A stretch of DNA of 37,260 nucleotides from positions 1 to 37,260 of the forward strand of contig DAQK01000053.1 of the NCBI GenBank assembly GCA_002502855.1, in the 5' to 3' direction. The notes beneath the pieces were generated by a model, which was not told the origin of the DNA, searched no databases, and saw nothing but the letters and a program-made list of their open reading frames with translations. Source of the DNA: Methanobacterium sp. UBA279. GTDB taxonomy: Archaea; Methanobacteriota; Methanobacteria; Methanobacteriales; Methanobacteriaceae. Each line of letters begins with the position of its first letter. The stretch's first letter is position 1. Positions 16,319 through 25,472 of the stretch are shown piece after piece. The position numbers and the translations under genes were made by a program.

Positions 16319-17428
16319 TTAACCAATTACCTGCTTTAAAACTTCTATAAATCTTTCATCTTCCTCTAACGTACCCACGCTGACCCTGATCCAGTAGTCG
16401 TCCAGTCCATGGAATGAACGGCAATCCCGAACTATAACTCCCTTCTTTAAGAGTTCTTCGGCTAGAGTCTGGGAGGTCATCCCTGTTTTCCGCACATCAA
16501 CTAACATATAGTTTGCCTTTGACTCAAATACATCCAGCTGGGATATTTTGGATAATTCTTCGTAGAGATAATCCCTGCTTTTCAACGAAAATGACGTGGA
16601 TTTTTCTATATATTCCTTATCATTTATTGAGGCTACCGCTGCAACCTGGGATAGACGAGTGAGACTGAAAACTGGTTTAACCCGCTTCATGTACCCTATA
16701 AATTCTGGGTTTCCCAGTCCGTAGCCGATTCTCATACCGGCCAGTCCCAGTATCTTGGAGAAAGTACGCAGTATGAACAGGTTGTCATAGCCTGCCAGTA
16801 AATCCACGTTGTTTACTCCAGAAAATTCGAAGTAGGCTTCATCCACCACCACCAGGGCATCGGTGTTTTCTAAAATGGTTTTGATATCCTCTTTATCAAT
16901 GAGGGCCCCTGTGGGGTTGTTGGGTGTGCACAGGAAAATCATACGGGTACGAGGGGTTATAGCATCCAGTACAGAGTCAACATTTAAAATATTCTCTGGC
17001 AGATCCCAGCTAGCGTACACGGGAACTCCTCCATGGATCTTCAAGGTGAATTCATAGTACATATAAGAGGGTATGGGGACGATAAACTCGTCACCCGGTT
17101 CGATTAAGGTCTTCCCCAGGACGTCCAGTATCTCATCAGCACCGTCACCACCTAAAATAACCTGAGAAGGAGATACATTGGAATATGAGGCTATAAGGCT
17201 GGTTAATTCTTTCAGTCCTACTTCTGGATATCTGTGCATTAATTTTGATTCCTCATTCACCGCTTCAACTGCCTGGGGGGATGGTCCCAGGGGGTTTTCA
17301 TTGGATCCCAGCTTGATTATTTTATCCGGATCCAGACCGTACTCTTCAGCTATTTCTTTTATAGATCTGCCCGGAACATAGGGGTCCAGTTCTTCTACCA
17401 TTTTCTTAATTTTTACCATATCATTCAC
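16319..17428 (-). CDS. hisC: Histidinol-phosphate aminotransferase
   Basis: A PLP-dependent fold-type I aminotransferase that converts imidazole-acetol phosphate and glutamate to histidinol phosphate. The 369-residue protein has the HisC start YVPGRSIKEIAEEYGLDPDK, the substrate-site LGSNENPLGPSP (~37-48), GGDGADEILD (~93), the PLP-binding Asp and Tyr in VVVDEAYFEF (~195), Schiff-base Lys in RTFSKILGLAG (~220) and RIGYG. No other his gene is near, as is common in methanogens with scattered his genes. It is part of the long minus-strand block. The first in-frame ATG (17428) gives the usual length; the ATG at 17416 is also possible. Confidence 0.93.
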   Translation of the reverse strand: MNDMVKIKKMVEELDPYVPGRSIKEIAEEYGLDPDKIIKLGSNENPLGPSPQAVEAVNEESKLMHRYPEVGLKELTSLIASYSNVSPSQVILGGDGADEILDVLGKTLIEPGDEFIVPIPSYMYYEFTLKIHGGVPVYASWDLPENILNVDSVLDAITPRTRMIFLCTPNNPTGALIDKEDIKTILENTDALVVVDEAYFEFSGVNNVDLLAGYDNLFILRTFSKILGLAGMRIGYGLGNPEFIGYMKRVKPVFSLTRLSQVAAVASINDKEYIEKSTSFSLKSRDYLYEELSKISQLDVFESKANYMLVDVRKTGMTSQTLAEELLKKGVIVRDCRSFHGLDDYWIRVSVGTLEEDERFIEVLKQVIG

Positions 17429-17509
17429 CGAATTAAAAAATGATTATTTATAATTAAAATGATCTATTTTTATTGATCTACCCATATTTTACGTATTAAA
17501 TGAAAATTT

Positions 17510-17977
17510 TCACTGCCTATCTGCCAGTTCAGAATATCTAACGGCGTTATCCTTTATGAGTTCAACCTCGTGGGGTTCCAGAGTCCGAATTGCCTTGGCA
17601 GGCATGCCCAGTATCAGGCTTTCCGATGGGTACTTCTTACCCTCGGTAACCACGGCACCCGCCCCCACTATACTGTTTTCTCCGATAACACTCCCGTTCA
17701 GGAGGGTGGAGTTCATACCGATGAGACAGTTATCCTCTACCATGGTGCCGTGTAACACCGCTGCATGTCCCACCGAGACATAGGATCCTATCTGGACGGG
17801 GAAACCTCTGGATGAATGTAACACACAGTTATCCTGGACATTAGAATATTCCCCGATGTCAATAGGTTCTATGTCTCCTCTTAAAACTGCATTATACCAT
17901 ACTGATGAGTGACTGCCTATATTCACCTTTCCCAGTACATGTGAGCCATTTAATATTATAACGGTGGGGTGTATCAT
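17510..17977 (-). CDS. Gamma-carbonic anhydrase family protein
   Basis: A 155-residue left-handed beta-helix protein of hexapeptide repeats, in the gamma-carbonic anhydrase / YrdA / PaaY family. The zinc-binding His pattern is present (LHSSRG near 53, then HAAVLHGT near 71-78), as is the SVWYNAVLRGD segment (~27-37) typical of the family. Carbonic anhydrase activity is possible, but many members have none detected. The ATG at 17975-17977 lies in a 19-bp unit that is tandemly repeated just upstream with the start codon changed to ATT. I see no SD, so translation may be leaderless. Confidence 0.85.
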   Translation of the reverse strand: MIHPTVIILNGSHVLGKVNIGSHSSVWYNAVLRGDIEPIDIGEYSNVQDNCVLHSSRGFPVQIGSYVSVGHAAVLHGTMVEDNCLIGMNSTLLNGSVIGENSIVGAGAVVTEGKKYPSESLILGMPAKAIRTLEPHEVELIKDNAVRYSELADRQ

Positions 17978-18003
17978 TTGAATCGGGGTGTATAATTTGA
18001 ATC
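17966..18003 (-). repeat. 19-bp tandem duplication over the start codon of the gamma-CA gene
   Basis: Copies 17966-17984 (genic) and 17985-18003 (upstream) match at 18 of 19 bases. On the coding strand the sole difference is the third base of the start codon: ATG in the genic copy, ATT in the upstream one. As 19 is not a multiple of three, an upstream ATG would open a wrong frame. Confidence 0.9.
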
Positions 18004-18089
18004 AAATACAGTATTTATTGGAAATTCATTAAAAAATTAATTTAATTAAAGGTGGTTAAAAAATTAAAAGATTATCATTCAGATATAAA

Positions 18090-19367
18090 CTAGGATTCGT
18101 GGTTGTCCTGGATGATCATGTTGCTTTTGGTCAGGACTATCTTATTGGAGGGGATGTCTTTACTGATTATCGCTCCGGCACCTATCCTGCAGTTTAAACC
18201 CACCTTAACACCGGGGTTGAAGCTGGTATTTATCCCGGTTTTCACACCATCTGCAAATATAACACCCAGTTTCCTCCTTCCAGAGTCGATCCTCTCTCCT
18301 TTAACGGTTAACTTAACGTTTTTGTCATCGAAACGGAGGTTTGCTATGTTGGTGCCTGCGGCTATGTTGCAGTTGGCCCCTATAATTGAATCTCCCACGT
18401 ACGAGAGGTGGTTAACGTTGGTACCTTCCATGATGATGGAATTTTTTATTTCCACGGCATTTCCAACCCTGACATTATTGCAGAGGTAGGTGTATTTGCG
18501 CAGGAATGTATTGGGACCTACATCACATCCTTCGCCTATATAAACCGGTCCCATGATATAGGAACCGCTTCTGATAATGCTGTCTTTCCCTAGATAAACC
18601 GGTCCGTGGATGGTAGCTCCTTCTTCCACTTCACCCCATATTTGTGATTCTAAATCTTTAAGGTAAAGTTCATTTACACTCAGAAGTTCCCAGGGCCTGC
18701 CAATATCCACCCATTTATCATTTGACTCCAGTCCTAAGACTGGTTCATCTTCATCTATCTGGATCTTTACCGAATCTGTGATTTCATATTCTCCCCGGGG
18801 GGATTTTCCAGTCTTCTCTATGGACTGGAATATGCCCTCATCGAAGAGGTATATCCCAGCGTTGATTAAATTGCTGGGAGCTTCACCCGGGAGTGGTTTT
18901 TCCACTAAATTAACGATCCTGTCATCTTCAACTTCCACCACACCAAACTGGGATGGATCTTCCACTTCAATCAGGGTGAGGATTGTCCTGGCCTTATCAG
19001 AATTATATTTAGAAATTAAATCCTTAATCAACTGGGAATCAACGATTATATCTCCGTTTAAGATTACAAAAGCCCCTTCTATGGATCCGGCAAGCGTACC
19101 GATGGCATGGGCGGTGCCTAATCGTTCACCCTGGGTTATATATGTAATTTTAACACCCAGAGCTGATCCGTCCTGGAAATACTCTTTAATGACTTCTTCG
19201 TGGTAACCTACAATCAGGATTATCTCATCTATTCCTGCTTCCCTTAGAGCTTCAACATTGTACTGCAGGATGGGTTTACCACCCACCGGGACCATGGTTT
19301 TAGGACGGCTTAAAGTTAAGGGCCGCATTCTGGTGCCCTCACCAGCAGTTAATATCACTCCTTTCAT
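18090..19367 (-). CDS. glmU: Bifunctional sugar-1-phosphate nucleotidylyltransferase / acetyltransferase (GlmU-like)
   Basis: A two-domain enzyme expected to acetylate glucosamine-1-phosphate and join it to UTP, giving UDP-GlcNAc. The N-terminal nucleotidylyltransferase (~1-230) has the signature GEGTRMRPLTLSRPKTMVPV with GGKPILQYN, and NGDIIVD near 108. The C-terminal part (~245-425) is a left-handed beta-helix of hexapeptides with NHLSYVGDS, as in the archaeal GlmU-type proteins. The 425-residue length is usual. GGTGAT lies five bases before the ATG. It follows glmM by 55 bases in the same direction, which gives consecutive steps of the pathway. The exact sugar (GlcN or Glc) cannot be settled by eye. 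Confidence 0.88.
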   Translation of the reverse strand: MKGVILTAGEGTRMRPLTLSRPKTMVPVGGKPILQYNVEALREAGIDEIILIVGYHEEVIKEYFQDGSALGVKITYITQGERLGTAHAIGTLAGSIEGAFVILNGDIIVDSQLIKDLISKYNSDKARTILTLIEVEDPSQFGVVEVEDDRIVNLVEKPLPGEAPSNLINAGIYLFDEGIFQSIEKTGKSPRGEYEITDSVKIQIDEDEPVLGLESNDKWVDIGRPWELLSVNELYLKDLESQIWGEVEEGATIHGPVYLGKDSIIRSGSYIMGPVYIGEGCDVGPNTFLRKYTYLCNNVRVGNAVEIKNSIIMEGTNVNHLSYVGDSIIGANCNIAAGTNIANLRFDDKNVKLTVKGERIDSGRRKLGVIFADGVKTGINTSFNPGVKVGLNCRIGAGAIISKDIPSNKIVLTKSNMIIQDNHES

Positions 19368-19422
19368 AACAGATCACCATTTGTATAGATATTCATCCAT
19401 TTACAGATACCTAAATTACTAT

Positions 19423-20775
19423 TTATAACAGATTCTTCATGAATGCCTTGCTTTTATCCATTAATTTTTGAGCTTCAAGGTCAGTTTTACCTCCCAGGGT
19501 GATTCTCACGTATGATTCTGTCCCTGATGGACGTATCAAGACCCAGCTCCCATTTTCGAGGGATAACCTGACACCATCAATTAGATTGACTTCCGATACA
19601 TCTTCAAAGAGTTTGGCAAATTCTGCCTCTGTTTTCTCCATTATCATTTTTTTCTGGAATTCTTCACAGTTTATCTTTTCCCGTAGCGTTGGAAAACTGG
19701 GCACCTCATCTAATAGTTTGGATAAAGGTCCCTTTTCACTTACTAAAGCTGCTATTCTAAGGGCAGATAATATACCATCGGGGCACATACAGAAATCAGG
19801 GTGTATCCAGGTTCCTGAAGGTTCACCGCCGAAGAATGCATCATTTTCTTCTATAGCCTCTGCCACGTGGACGTCGCCTACTTTGGTCCTTATCACTTCT
19901 CCCTTACCTTCCAGGCACATGTCTATGGAGTTGGAGGCATCCACGGTGGTTACCACCCGGCCACCTACCTCCCGGGCCATGAGTGATACCAGCTTATCAA
20001 AGTCGGCCATGTTGCCCTTTTCATCAATGGCGATCATACGATCAGCATCCCCGTCATGGGCAATTCCCAGATCCGACTGGGTGGCCTTCACCATCTTCAT
20101 GAGTTCCTGGAGGTTCGCCTCTGATGGTTCCGGCAATCTACCGGGAAAGAAACCGTCTGGCTGAGAGTTGAGTGTTATAACCTCGCATCCTGCCTTCCTA
20201 AGTATAAGTGGTGATAGATAAGAGGCAGCGCCACTGGCGCAATCCACCACCACCTTCAATCCAGGTTTTATGTGAGCGTAATCCAGTAAATCCTTAACAT
20301 ATTCCCGGGATGTATTTTTTATGCCCTTAACTTTCCCTATATTTTCCCAGGAGGCATTGGAGAAGATTTCATCCGAGATTATTTTCTCCAGTTCCCTTTC
20401 CTGGTTCGGACGGTAGGCCATACCGTTTTTGTTCCACACCTTAATCCCGTTATCCTGCGGTGGGTTATGGGAAGCGGTGATCATTACCCCGGCATCTCCT
20501 AGCTTCATGGTGGCGTAACCCACCAGTGGGGTGGGCGCCATGCCCAGACTCAGGACATCGCATCCTCCTTCGAGTATACCTGCAATTAACGCCTTCTCCA
20601 GCATCTGGCTGGAAGTTCTGCTGTCATAGCCCACCACTATATCATGACCAGGACCAAGTAGGGTTGAGAGAGCTCTGCCCATTTTAAGCGCCAGATCTGC
20701 AGTAACTGCAGTGCTTATCGGCCCTCGGATACCTGAGGTTCCGAAAAGCTTCTGAGGTTCATCTTTATTATCCAT
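19423..20775 (-). CDS. glmM: Phosphoglucosamine mutase
   Basis: Converts glucosamine-6-phosphate to glucosamine-1-phosphate in amino-sugar synthesis. The 450-residue alpha-D-phosphohexomutase has the start LFGTSGIRGP, the phosphoserine loop VMITASHNPPQDNGIK (~97-112), the metal loop AHDGDADRMIA (~238-248), the sugar loop GGEPSGTW (~315) and the phosphate-binding RPSGTESYVRI near the C-terminus. It lies only six bases after apgM and 55 before glmU. The neighbouring GlmU-like gene supports the glucosamine rather than mannose specificity. GGAG is about ten bases before the ATG. Confidence 0.9.
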   Translation of the reverse strand: MDNKDEPQKLFGTSGIRGPISTAVTADLALKMGRALSTLLGPGHDIVVGYDSRTSSQMLEKALIAGILEGGCDVLSLGMAPTPLVGYATMKLGDAGVMITASHNPPQDNGIKVWNKNGMAYRPNQERELEKIISDEIFSNASWENIGKVKGIKNTSREYVKDLLDYAHIKPGLKVVVDCASGAASYLSPLILRKAGCEVITLNSQPDGFFPGRLPEPSEANLQELMKMVKATQSDLGIAHDGDADRMIAIDEKGNMADFDKLVSLMAREVGGRVVTTVDASNSIDMCLEGKGEVIRTKVGDVHVAEAIEENDAFFGGEPSGTWIHPDFCMCPDGILSALRIAALVSEKGPLSKLLDEVPSFPTLREKINCEEFQKKMIMEKTEAEFAKLFEDVSEVNLIDGVRLSLENGSWVLIRPSGTESYVRITLGGKTDLEAQKLMDKSKAFMKNLL

Positions 20776-20781
20776 TGGTTG

Positions 20782-22005
20782 TTATGCTCCGAATTTGGTT
20801 GATTTATTCATGAGGTCCATCAATATGTTCATCACATCGGATCCCCTTATTCTGCACAGTCCACCTTTGGATGCGGCTCTTTCATTGTAAATTTTCACAT
20901 CGTCCACCCTGATGTCCGGTCCGTTAATTATCAGGGGGACTGGGTCGCCGGTATGGTCCATTACAGATATGGGTGTGGAGTGATCGGCGGTGAGAATGAA
21001 GTATAAGTCTTCTAAATCCATGAGTTTGCCTACCACCTGGTCTGCCTTTTCTATAAATTCCAGCTTCTCCTGGGCATTTCCATCGTGGCCAGCTTCATCT
21101 GCTCCATCTATATTTATTAATAGAAAATCATAATCTTTTGCTGCGGTGTCCAGGATGCCCTGGGTGATGTTGTCCAGGTTGGTATCCACACCACCGGTGG
21201 CACCTTCGATATCGATGATATCCATGCCGGTGATTTTACCGATACCCTTGATGAGACCGGTTTCGGCTATACACGCTGCTTTTAAACCATATTTATCGGA
21301 GAATGCCTGTACATGAGGCACGGCTCCGGCACCCCGGGGCAGGATTATGTTGCCCGGGTTTTCACCATTTTCTATCCTTTCCAGGTTCAGGGGGTGGTCC
21401 TTCAGGATCTGGTAGGATCTTTCCACCACCTGGTTCAGGATATCCGCTGTTTTCCTGGCTTCCTGGGTCTCATCCAGTGGTTCGACCCTGGTCCATTTCT
21501 TACCATCATATTTGGGGTCGGCTGCACTTACCTGGTCAGACAATCCTTCACCCCTTAAAACCAGCACCGCTCGATGGCCGGTTGATTCTTTGAATATGAT
21601 CTGGACGCCCTCTATATCAATCGAGTTTACCGCCTCGGCCAGCTCCTCGGTTCTTTCCCTGATTCTCCCGGCGCGCCTATCGGTGATTACACCATCATCA
21701 TTCGCGGTGGAAAAATTACAGCGGAAGGCAATATCACCCTCCAGGACATTTACACCAACACCAGCGGCTTCAAAAGGCCCCCTACCGGTGTAAACTTCAT
21801 AAGGGTCGTATCCCAGTATGGATATGTGGGATGTGTCACTTCCCGCCCTTATACCTGGTTTTATAGGGTCCATTATTCCGCATATTCCAGTTTCTGCCAG
21901 TTTATCCATGTTTGGTGTTGCTGCAGCTTCTAATGGTGTTTTAAATCCAAATTCTTCAAGTGGCCGGTCTGCCATTCCATCTATTATCATTATGATTCCC
22001 TTCAA
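20782..22005 (-). CDS. apgM: 2,3-bisphosphoglycerate-independent phosphoglycerate mutase, archaeal type
   Basis: Interconverts 3- and 2-phosphoglycerate in glycolysis and gluconeogenesis. About 407 residues in the alkaline-phosphatase superfamily, with metal-site motifs MIIDGMADRP at the start, RAGSDTSHISILGYDP (~58-72, catalytic Ser), NIDGADEAGHDG (~290-301) and LTADHSTPISVMDHTGDPVP (~335-354). The frame is open to a GTG at 22014, but I prefer the TTG at 22003-22005: GGTGAT lies four bases before it, overlapping the stop of the DUF92 gene, and the product then starts MKGIIMIIDGMADR like its relatives. The overlap implies translational coupling with DUF92. Confidence 0.92.
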   Translation of the reverse strand: MKGIIMIIDGMADRPLEEFGFKTPLEAAATPNMDKLAETGICGIMDPIKPGIRAGSDTSHISILGYDPYEVYTGRGPFEAAGVGVNVLEGDIAFRCNFSTANDDGVITDRRAGRIRERTEELAEAVNSIDIEGVQIIFKESTGHRAVLVLRGEGLSDQVSAADPKYDGKKWTRVEPLDETQEARKTADILNQVVERSYQILKDHPLNLERIENGENPGNIILPRGAGAVPHVQAFSDKYGLKAACIAETGLIKGIGKITGMDIIDIEGATGGVDTNLDNITQGILDTAAKDYDFLLINIDGADEAGHDGNAQEKLEFIEKADQVVGKLMDLEDLYFILTADHSTPISVMDHTGDPVPLIINGPDIRVDDVKIYNERAASKGGLCRIRGSDVMNILMDLMNKSTKFGA

Positions 22006-22014
22006 CTCTATCAC

Positions 22015-22698
22015 CTAAACCAAAATGATGCCTATAAGAGCCCCGCATACGGTGGCAATGAGATTAACTTGTTCGTTGTTGAGATACTTTTTACGTTCCA
22101 GCACGGCACCCAGTATACTGTCCACGAAACACCCTATTGTCCCTGATATAACAGCGATTTCCAGGGTTTTTACTGGATCTGAGAATATACCCAATAGATA
22201 AGCTGAGATACCTATTATGCCGGCACCAAATATTCCTGCAGCCGTTCCAATGAGGGATATTCCACCATCAGTCCCCGGGGGGACCTTTTTGAGGGTGGTT
22301 ATTAGTCGGGGTGTGCTGGTAATTCCCACTTCGCTAGCCATGGTGTCAGCGGTGGCGGTGGCGATGGATCCAATGAATCCCCCGTAATTTCCGAAGGCAG
22401 CCATCACGAAGGGAACGACACCGTTTGAAACCACGTTTCTTATGGTCCTGGTTCCTTCGTATACTTTTATTTCCTTTTTGTACTGGTGTTTGTATCTGGT
22501 AAATGCCAGTCCCAGAATCAGGAATACGAATATTAAAATGAGCCAGTTTACACCTGCACCCGGGGTGAAGATTATGATCACACCCATCATGATCATAAAA
22601 ACGGATCCCAGTAGGTCAATGGCTTTTCTGGCGTAAACCATTATACCAATAACCACCAGGAGCGCTACATATGGTGTCACATATTCCAGGTTGTACAT
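22015..22698 (-). CDS. DUF92 family membrane protein (TIGR00297)
   Basis: A 227-residue integral membrane protein with about six helices. Family motifs are GSIATATADTMASEVG near 110-125 and PPGTDGGISLIGTAAGIFGA near 140-160. DUF92 includes eukaryotic TMEM19 and plant VTE6, a phytyl-phosphate kinase, so a prenyl-phosphate kinase role in lipid metabolism is possible; this is inference from the family. Its stop is directly against the apgM start region, and eS1 lies 43 bases upstream, so the three appear to be in one transcript. Confidence 0.8.
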   Translation of the reverse strand: MYNLEYVTPYVALLVVIGIMVYARKAIDLLGSVFMIMMGVIIIFTPGAGVNWLILIFVFLILGLAFTRYKHQYKKEIKVYEGTRTIRNVVSNGVVPFVMAAFGNYGGFIGSIATATADTMASEVGITSTPRLITTLKKVPPGTDGGISLIGTAAGIFGAGIIGISAYLLGIFSDPVKTLEIAVISGTIGCFVDSILGAVLERKKYLNNEQVNLIATVCGALIGIILV

Positions 22699-22741
22699 CT
22701 AATCCCAGACACGATTAATTTCTTTTACTACCCGGATATGA

Positions 22742-23326
22742 TCATTTCTCTTCAATTACACGGGTTTTTACGATCTCCACCCTTTTGAGGGGGTAGATTT
22801 TTTTAGCCTCGTGGTATATGTGAGAGGCTAATTTACCGGTAATTATCTCTTCCACCAGGTCTCGGAAGGTCTTCTCGGCAGCAGCTTCAGCTACCAGTCT
22901 TTCCATGGTCTCCCGGATGAACTTCTGCTGGGAAGATTTAGCCCTTTTAATGGTAATGGCCAGGACGTGGATCTTCATCTTGGTATTATCCTGGGTCTTA
23001 ACCTGGGTTATGGCATCTATCCGGCTGGTTCCCCTCCTGATCATGCTTCTAACATAATCTGAGGTTACCTGATGCCCTACGAAGTTGGTGCTAGCCCTGT
23101 CTCCGGCCACATCGTTGATCTGGAAGTAAAGTTTGATGTATTGTTTGCTGAAATCTCCAGAGAGCTCCCTGAGAGATGATTCCACCCTCCTCCTTATGAG
23201 CATGCTGGGATCCCGGGCAGGAGTAGTGCCTATTTCTGCTTCTCCAAACTCCTTAGGGGTCATAATCTTATACCAGTGTTTTTCTTTCCATGTATCACGT
23301 ACTCGTCTACGTCTTGCTTTCGCCAT
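22742..23326 (-). CDS. Small ribosomal subunit protein eS1 (S3ae)
   Basis: An archaeal/eukaryotic-specific protein of the 30S subunit. The 194-residue length is normal. Family marks are the basic N-terminus ARRRRVRDTWKEKHWYKIM, then KLYFQINDV, TSDYVRSMIRRGTSRID and the C-terminal YPLKRVEIVKTRVIEE. It is the promoter-proximal gene of the long minus-strand block ending at glmU or beyond. An AAGGTGAT SD is before the ATG, and a TATA-like element is at 23361-23375. Confidence 0.96.
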   Translation of the reverse strand: MAKARRRRVRDTWKEKHWYKIMTPKEFGEAEIGTTPARDPSMLIRRRVESSLRELSGDFSKQYIKLYFQINDVAGDRASTNFVGHQVTSDYVRSMIRRGTSRIDAITQVKTQDNTKMKIHVLAITIKRAKSSQQKFIRETMERLVAEAAAEKTFRDLVEEIITGKLASHIYHEAKKIYPLKRVEIVKTRVIEEK

Positions 23327-23360
23327 AATATCACCTTGAAACGTGTTTAAAAGAATATTT

Positions 23361-23375
23361 GTTAAATATAAATTC
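23361..23375 (-). promoter_or_regulatory. TATA element of the eS1 gene
   Basis: gaatttatatttaac on the minus strand, about 35-49 bases before the eS1 ATG. This predicts a leader of roughly 15-20 bases that includes the SD. Confidence 0.5.
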
Positions 23376-23741
23376 TTTAAGTTCCCTAAAACGGAAGATT
23401 ATTTTATTAATAATTCTCCATTTCTAGTTTATAAATATTGTCTGATCTGATTTACGGATAATTTGTTGATATCCAGTTAACTCAGTACAGTATCTTATTC
23501 AATTAACCGAGATAGTAAATTGTTTACTCATTTAACTCTACTTGTAAATTGTTCATCACTTATTTTGACGTGGTATGATCCTTACATTGATAAGTGGAAC
23601 AATTTAAAAAAAGTTTTTCATTAAAAAGTTGGTTTACCGCCAGGTATGTTGATAGGACATAGTTAGAATTTCATGGTATATAGGTGTTTAGGTTCAAAAA
23701 CGTGTTGACTATTTTATTCATTTGTTTATACTACTAAGTCT
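23376..23741. other. Intergenic region before the glutamine synthetase-like pseudogene
   Basis: This AT-rich stretch has no supportable ORF. It holds an inverted repeat at 23545-23606, and a related element AGTAAA-ttg-TTTACT at 23513-23527 that shares the gtaaattgtt core. I find no GGAA-N6-TTCC nitrogen-regulator (NrpR) operator in it. Confidence 0.4.
23545..23606. repeat. 17-bp inverted repeat with 26-base spacer
   Basis: taaattgttcatcacttat at 23545-23563 pairs with ataagtggaacaattta at 23590-23606; all 17 bases pair if a two-base bulge is allowed. A third copy of the gtaaattgtt core lies at 23514. It could be a folded RNA or a pair of operator sites. The A/T-rich bases after it do not make a clear terminator for any gene. 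Confidence 0.5.
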
Positions 23742-25053
23742 ATGAATAAAAATTTTAAACTGCCGTGTGATACAGAGTTCATCCAAATCCTATGGTGTGA
23801 CAATGCAAATATTATACGGGCAAAAGCACTTCATAAAGATTTATATAAGAATTCTGACTATTATGTGGACATTTCTGAAGCTCAGCAGGCCATATCAACT
23901 ACAGGTACTGTGGTTAGGGAAAGTGGGCTTAATCCGGTGGGTGAAGTCCAACTGGTGGGTGATCCAGCAAGTTTTACTCCTCTTCCATATTCTCCAGGTC
24001 ATGGTCGTATGATGGGGAATATGATGAAAGATGGTGAAGTATGGGAGTACTGTCCCCGGGGATTTCTTAAAAACATAATTAAAAATGCTTCTGAAATAGG
24101 ATTTAAAGTTAATGCAGCCTTTGAAAATGAATTCTATCTATTGAGAAAGGATGAAGAGGACATAGTACCATCTGACAACACACCTTTTGCCTCAACCTAC
24201 GCCATGGATATTAATTACAAAGTTACTCGTGATATGGTTGAAGCGCTATAGAACAGGGATTGGAAGTCCAGCAGTACTATCCGGAATCAGGATCCGGCCA
24301 ACAGAAGATCACAATCAAATACACAGATGCCTTAAAAGCTTGTGATAATCAGATAGCCTTTAGAGAAACTGTAAAAGCAGTAGCATTTAAACATGAATTT
24401 TTGGCATCCTTCCTTCCCAAGGTATTTCCAGATAAAACCGGAAGCGGATGTCATCTACACTTTAGTCTGTGGAAGGATGGTGGAAACGTTTTAACAGATT
24501 ATCAGGGTGATTATGGTCTTTCTGAAGTTGGTAGACAGTTTATTTCAGGCATTCTGCATCATCTTCCCGCTTTGATGGCCATAACTACTCCAATTCCTAA
24601 TTCTTACCGTAGAATTGTACCACACAGTTGGACTGGTGCTTATCAGTGCTGGGGAGTGGACAACAGGGAGGCAGCAATCCGGGTTATCAGAGAACCTGAC
24701 GGAGAAGTTAAAAATTTCGAGTTAAAAACAGTTGATGCTTCTTCTAATCCCTAACTTTAGGAGTAGTTATAACTGCGGGGTTGGATGGGATAAAACAGGG
24801 AATAGAGCTAAGAAGTCCTGTCCAGGAAGATCCGGCCCACCTTCCAGAAGATGAATTGGCAGGACTTAAGATTAATCGGTTACCTTCAGACTTAGAAGAA
24901 TCTATCATGGAACTTAAAAAGGATAGGATAATCTTATCTGCAATGGGAGAAAAACTTGCTAAAGCTTATATTGCAGTTAAAGGAGCTGATTTAAAAGAAT
25001 TGGGTGAGTTGACCTTGGAAGATGAGGTCGAATTACTGTTGGAGATATATTAG
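23742..25053 (+). pseudogene. Glutamine synthetase family gene broken by two frameshifts
   Basis: Three consecutive frames together make an almost complete GS-type enzyme of about 435 residues. The N-terminal part (23742-24251) has the beta-grasp start and the catalytic AAFENEFYLL. The middle (24252-24754) has GSGCHLHFSLW and the NSYRRIVPHSWTGAY region. The last part (24755-25053) has the C-terminal helices. The first break follows VEAL, where the frame resumes as EQGLEVQQYY after what looks like one lost base. The second is at DASSNP, where the frame resumes as TLGVVITAGLDG after about four lost bases. The subclass is GlnA-like with variable specificity, not clearly the main GlnA. Programmed frameshifting is unlikely at two unrelated sites. 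Confidence 0.85.
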
Positions 25054-25062
25054 AAAGTTGTT

Positions 25063-25398
25063 TTAAAATTTAAGTGGACGGTTCATGAACTGGTAATGTT
25101 TGATATAACGCCCTAAAACTTCATCAACGGTTCCTTCATCCTCTACCACAGTTTTACCCATCTTCCTGAGTGCTGGTTTAGCGTTTATACCCATCTGCAT
25201 GCAGATGATTACATCAACATCTTCCACCACATTCAATGATTTTCCCCACTGGTGTTTTTCCCCTGGTTCCTTAGGAGAATCCCTGGTTTCAATGAACTTC
25301 GCTTCTTCCCCATCAAATTCGTAGATAAGAAATTTCTGGGCTTTACCAAAATGTTCAACGTAATCTTCGTCATCTGAGGATGCGATTGCTATTTTCAT
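25063..25398 (-). CDS. NifX/NifB-associated dinitrogenase cofactor family protein
   Basis: A 111-residue protein with the fold shared by NifX, NafY and the C-terminal part of NifB, which bind iron-molybdenum cofactor or other Fe-S precursors. It starts MKIAIASSDDEDYVEHFGKA, with the typical HFGKA and later DVDVIICMQMGINA. Small stand-alone members are common in methanogens with no nif gene nearby. No nitrogenase genes are in the window, so a general metal-cluster carrier role is more likely than nitrogen fixation. Its start region contains the outer copy of the 30-bp repeat from the neighbouring methyltransferase. Confidence 0.82.
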   Translation of the reverse strand: MKIAIASSDDEDYVEHFGKAQKFLIYEFDGEEAKFIETRDSPKEPGEKHQWGKSLNVVEDVDVIICMQMGINAKPALRKMGKTVVEDEGTVDEVLGRYIKHYQFMNRPLKF

Positions 25399-25412
25399 TT
25401 TATACCACTATT

Positions 25413-25472
25413 TCCAGATTTATTCGACCCTGAGGAAGATGATCCAGATTTATTTGACTCCTACAAAGATAG
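25413..25472 (-). repeat. 30-bp tandem duplication over the 3' end of the methyltransferase gene
   Basis: Units 25443-25472 (genic, with the TAA at 25450-25452) and 25413-25442 (downstream) match at 22 of 30 bases, the first 12 perfectly. On the coding strand both read GTC-(A/G)AA-TAA, so the downstream copy keeps a stop exactly 10 codons later in the same frame. Confidence 0.85.

Noticed and set aside
23327..23741. NrpR operator (GGAA-N6-TTCC) before the GS-like gene
   Set aside because: Searched for by eye and not found in the region.
23742..25053. Programmed frameshifting in the glutamine synthetase-like gene
   Set aside because: Two breaks at unrelated sequences, the second apparently removing about four bases, with no slippery site or stimulatory structure visible.
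25063..25398. Evidence of a nitrogenase locus from the NifX-like gene
   Set aside because: No nifH, nifD, nifK or nifE genes are in the window, and such small NifX-like proteins occur alone in many methanogens.
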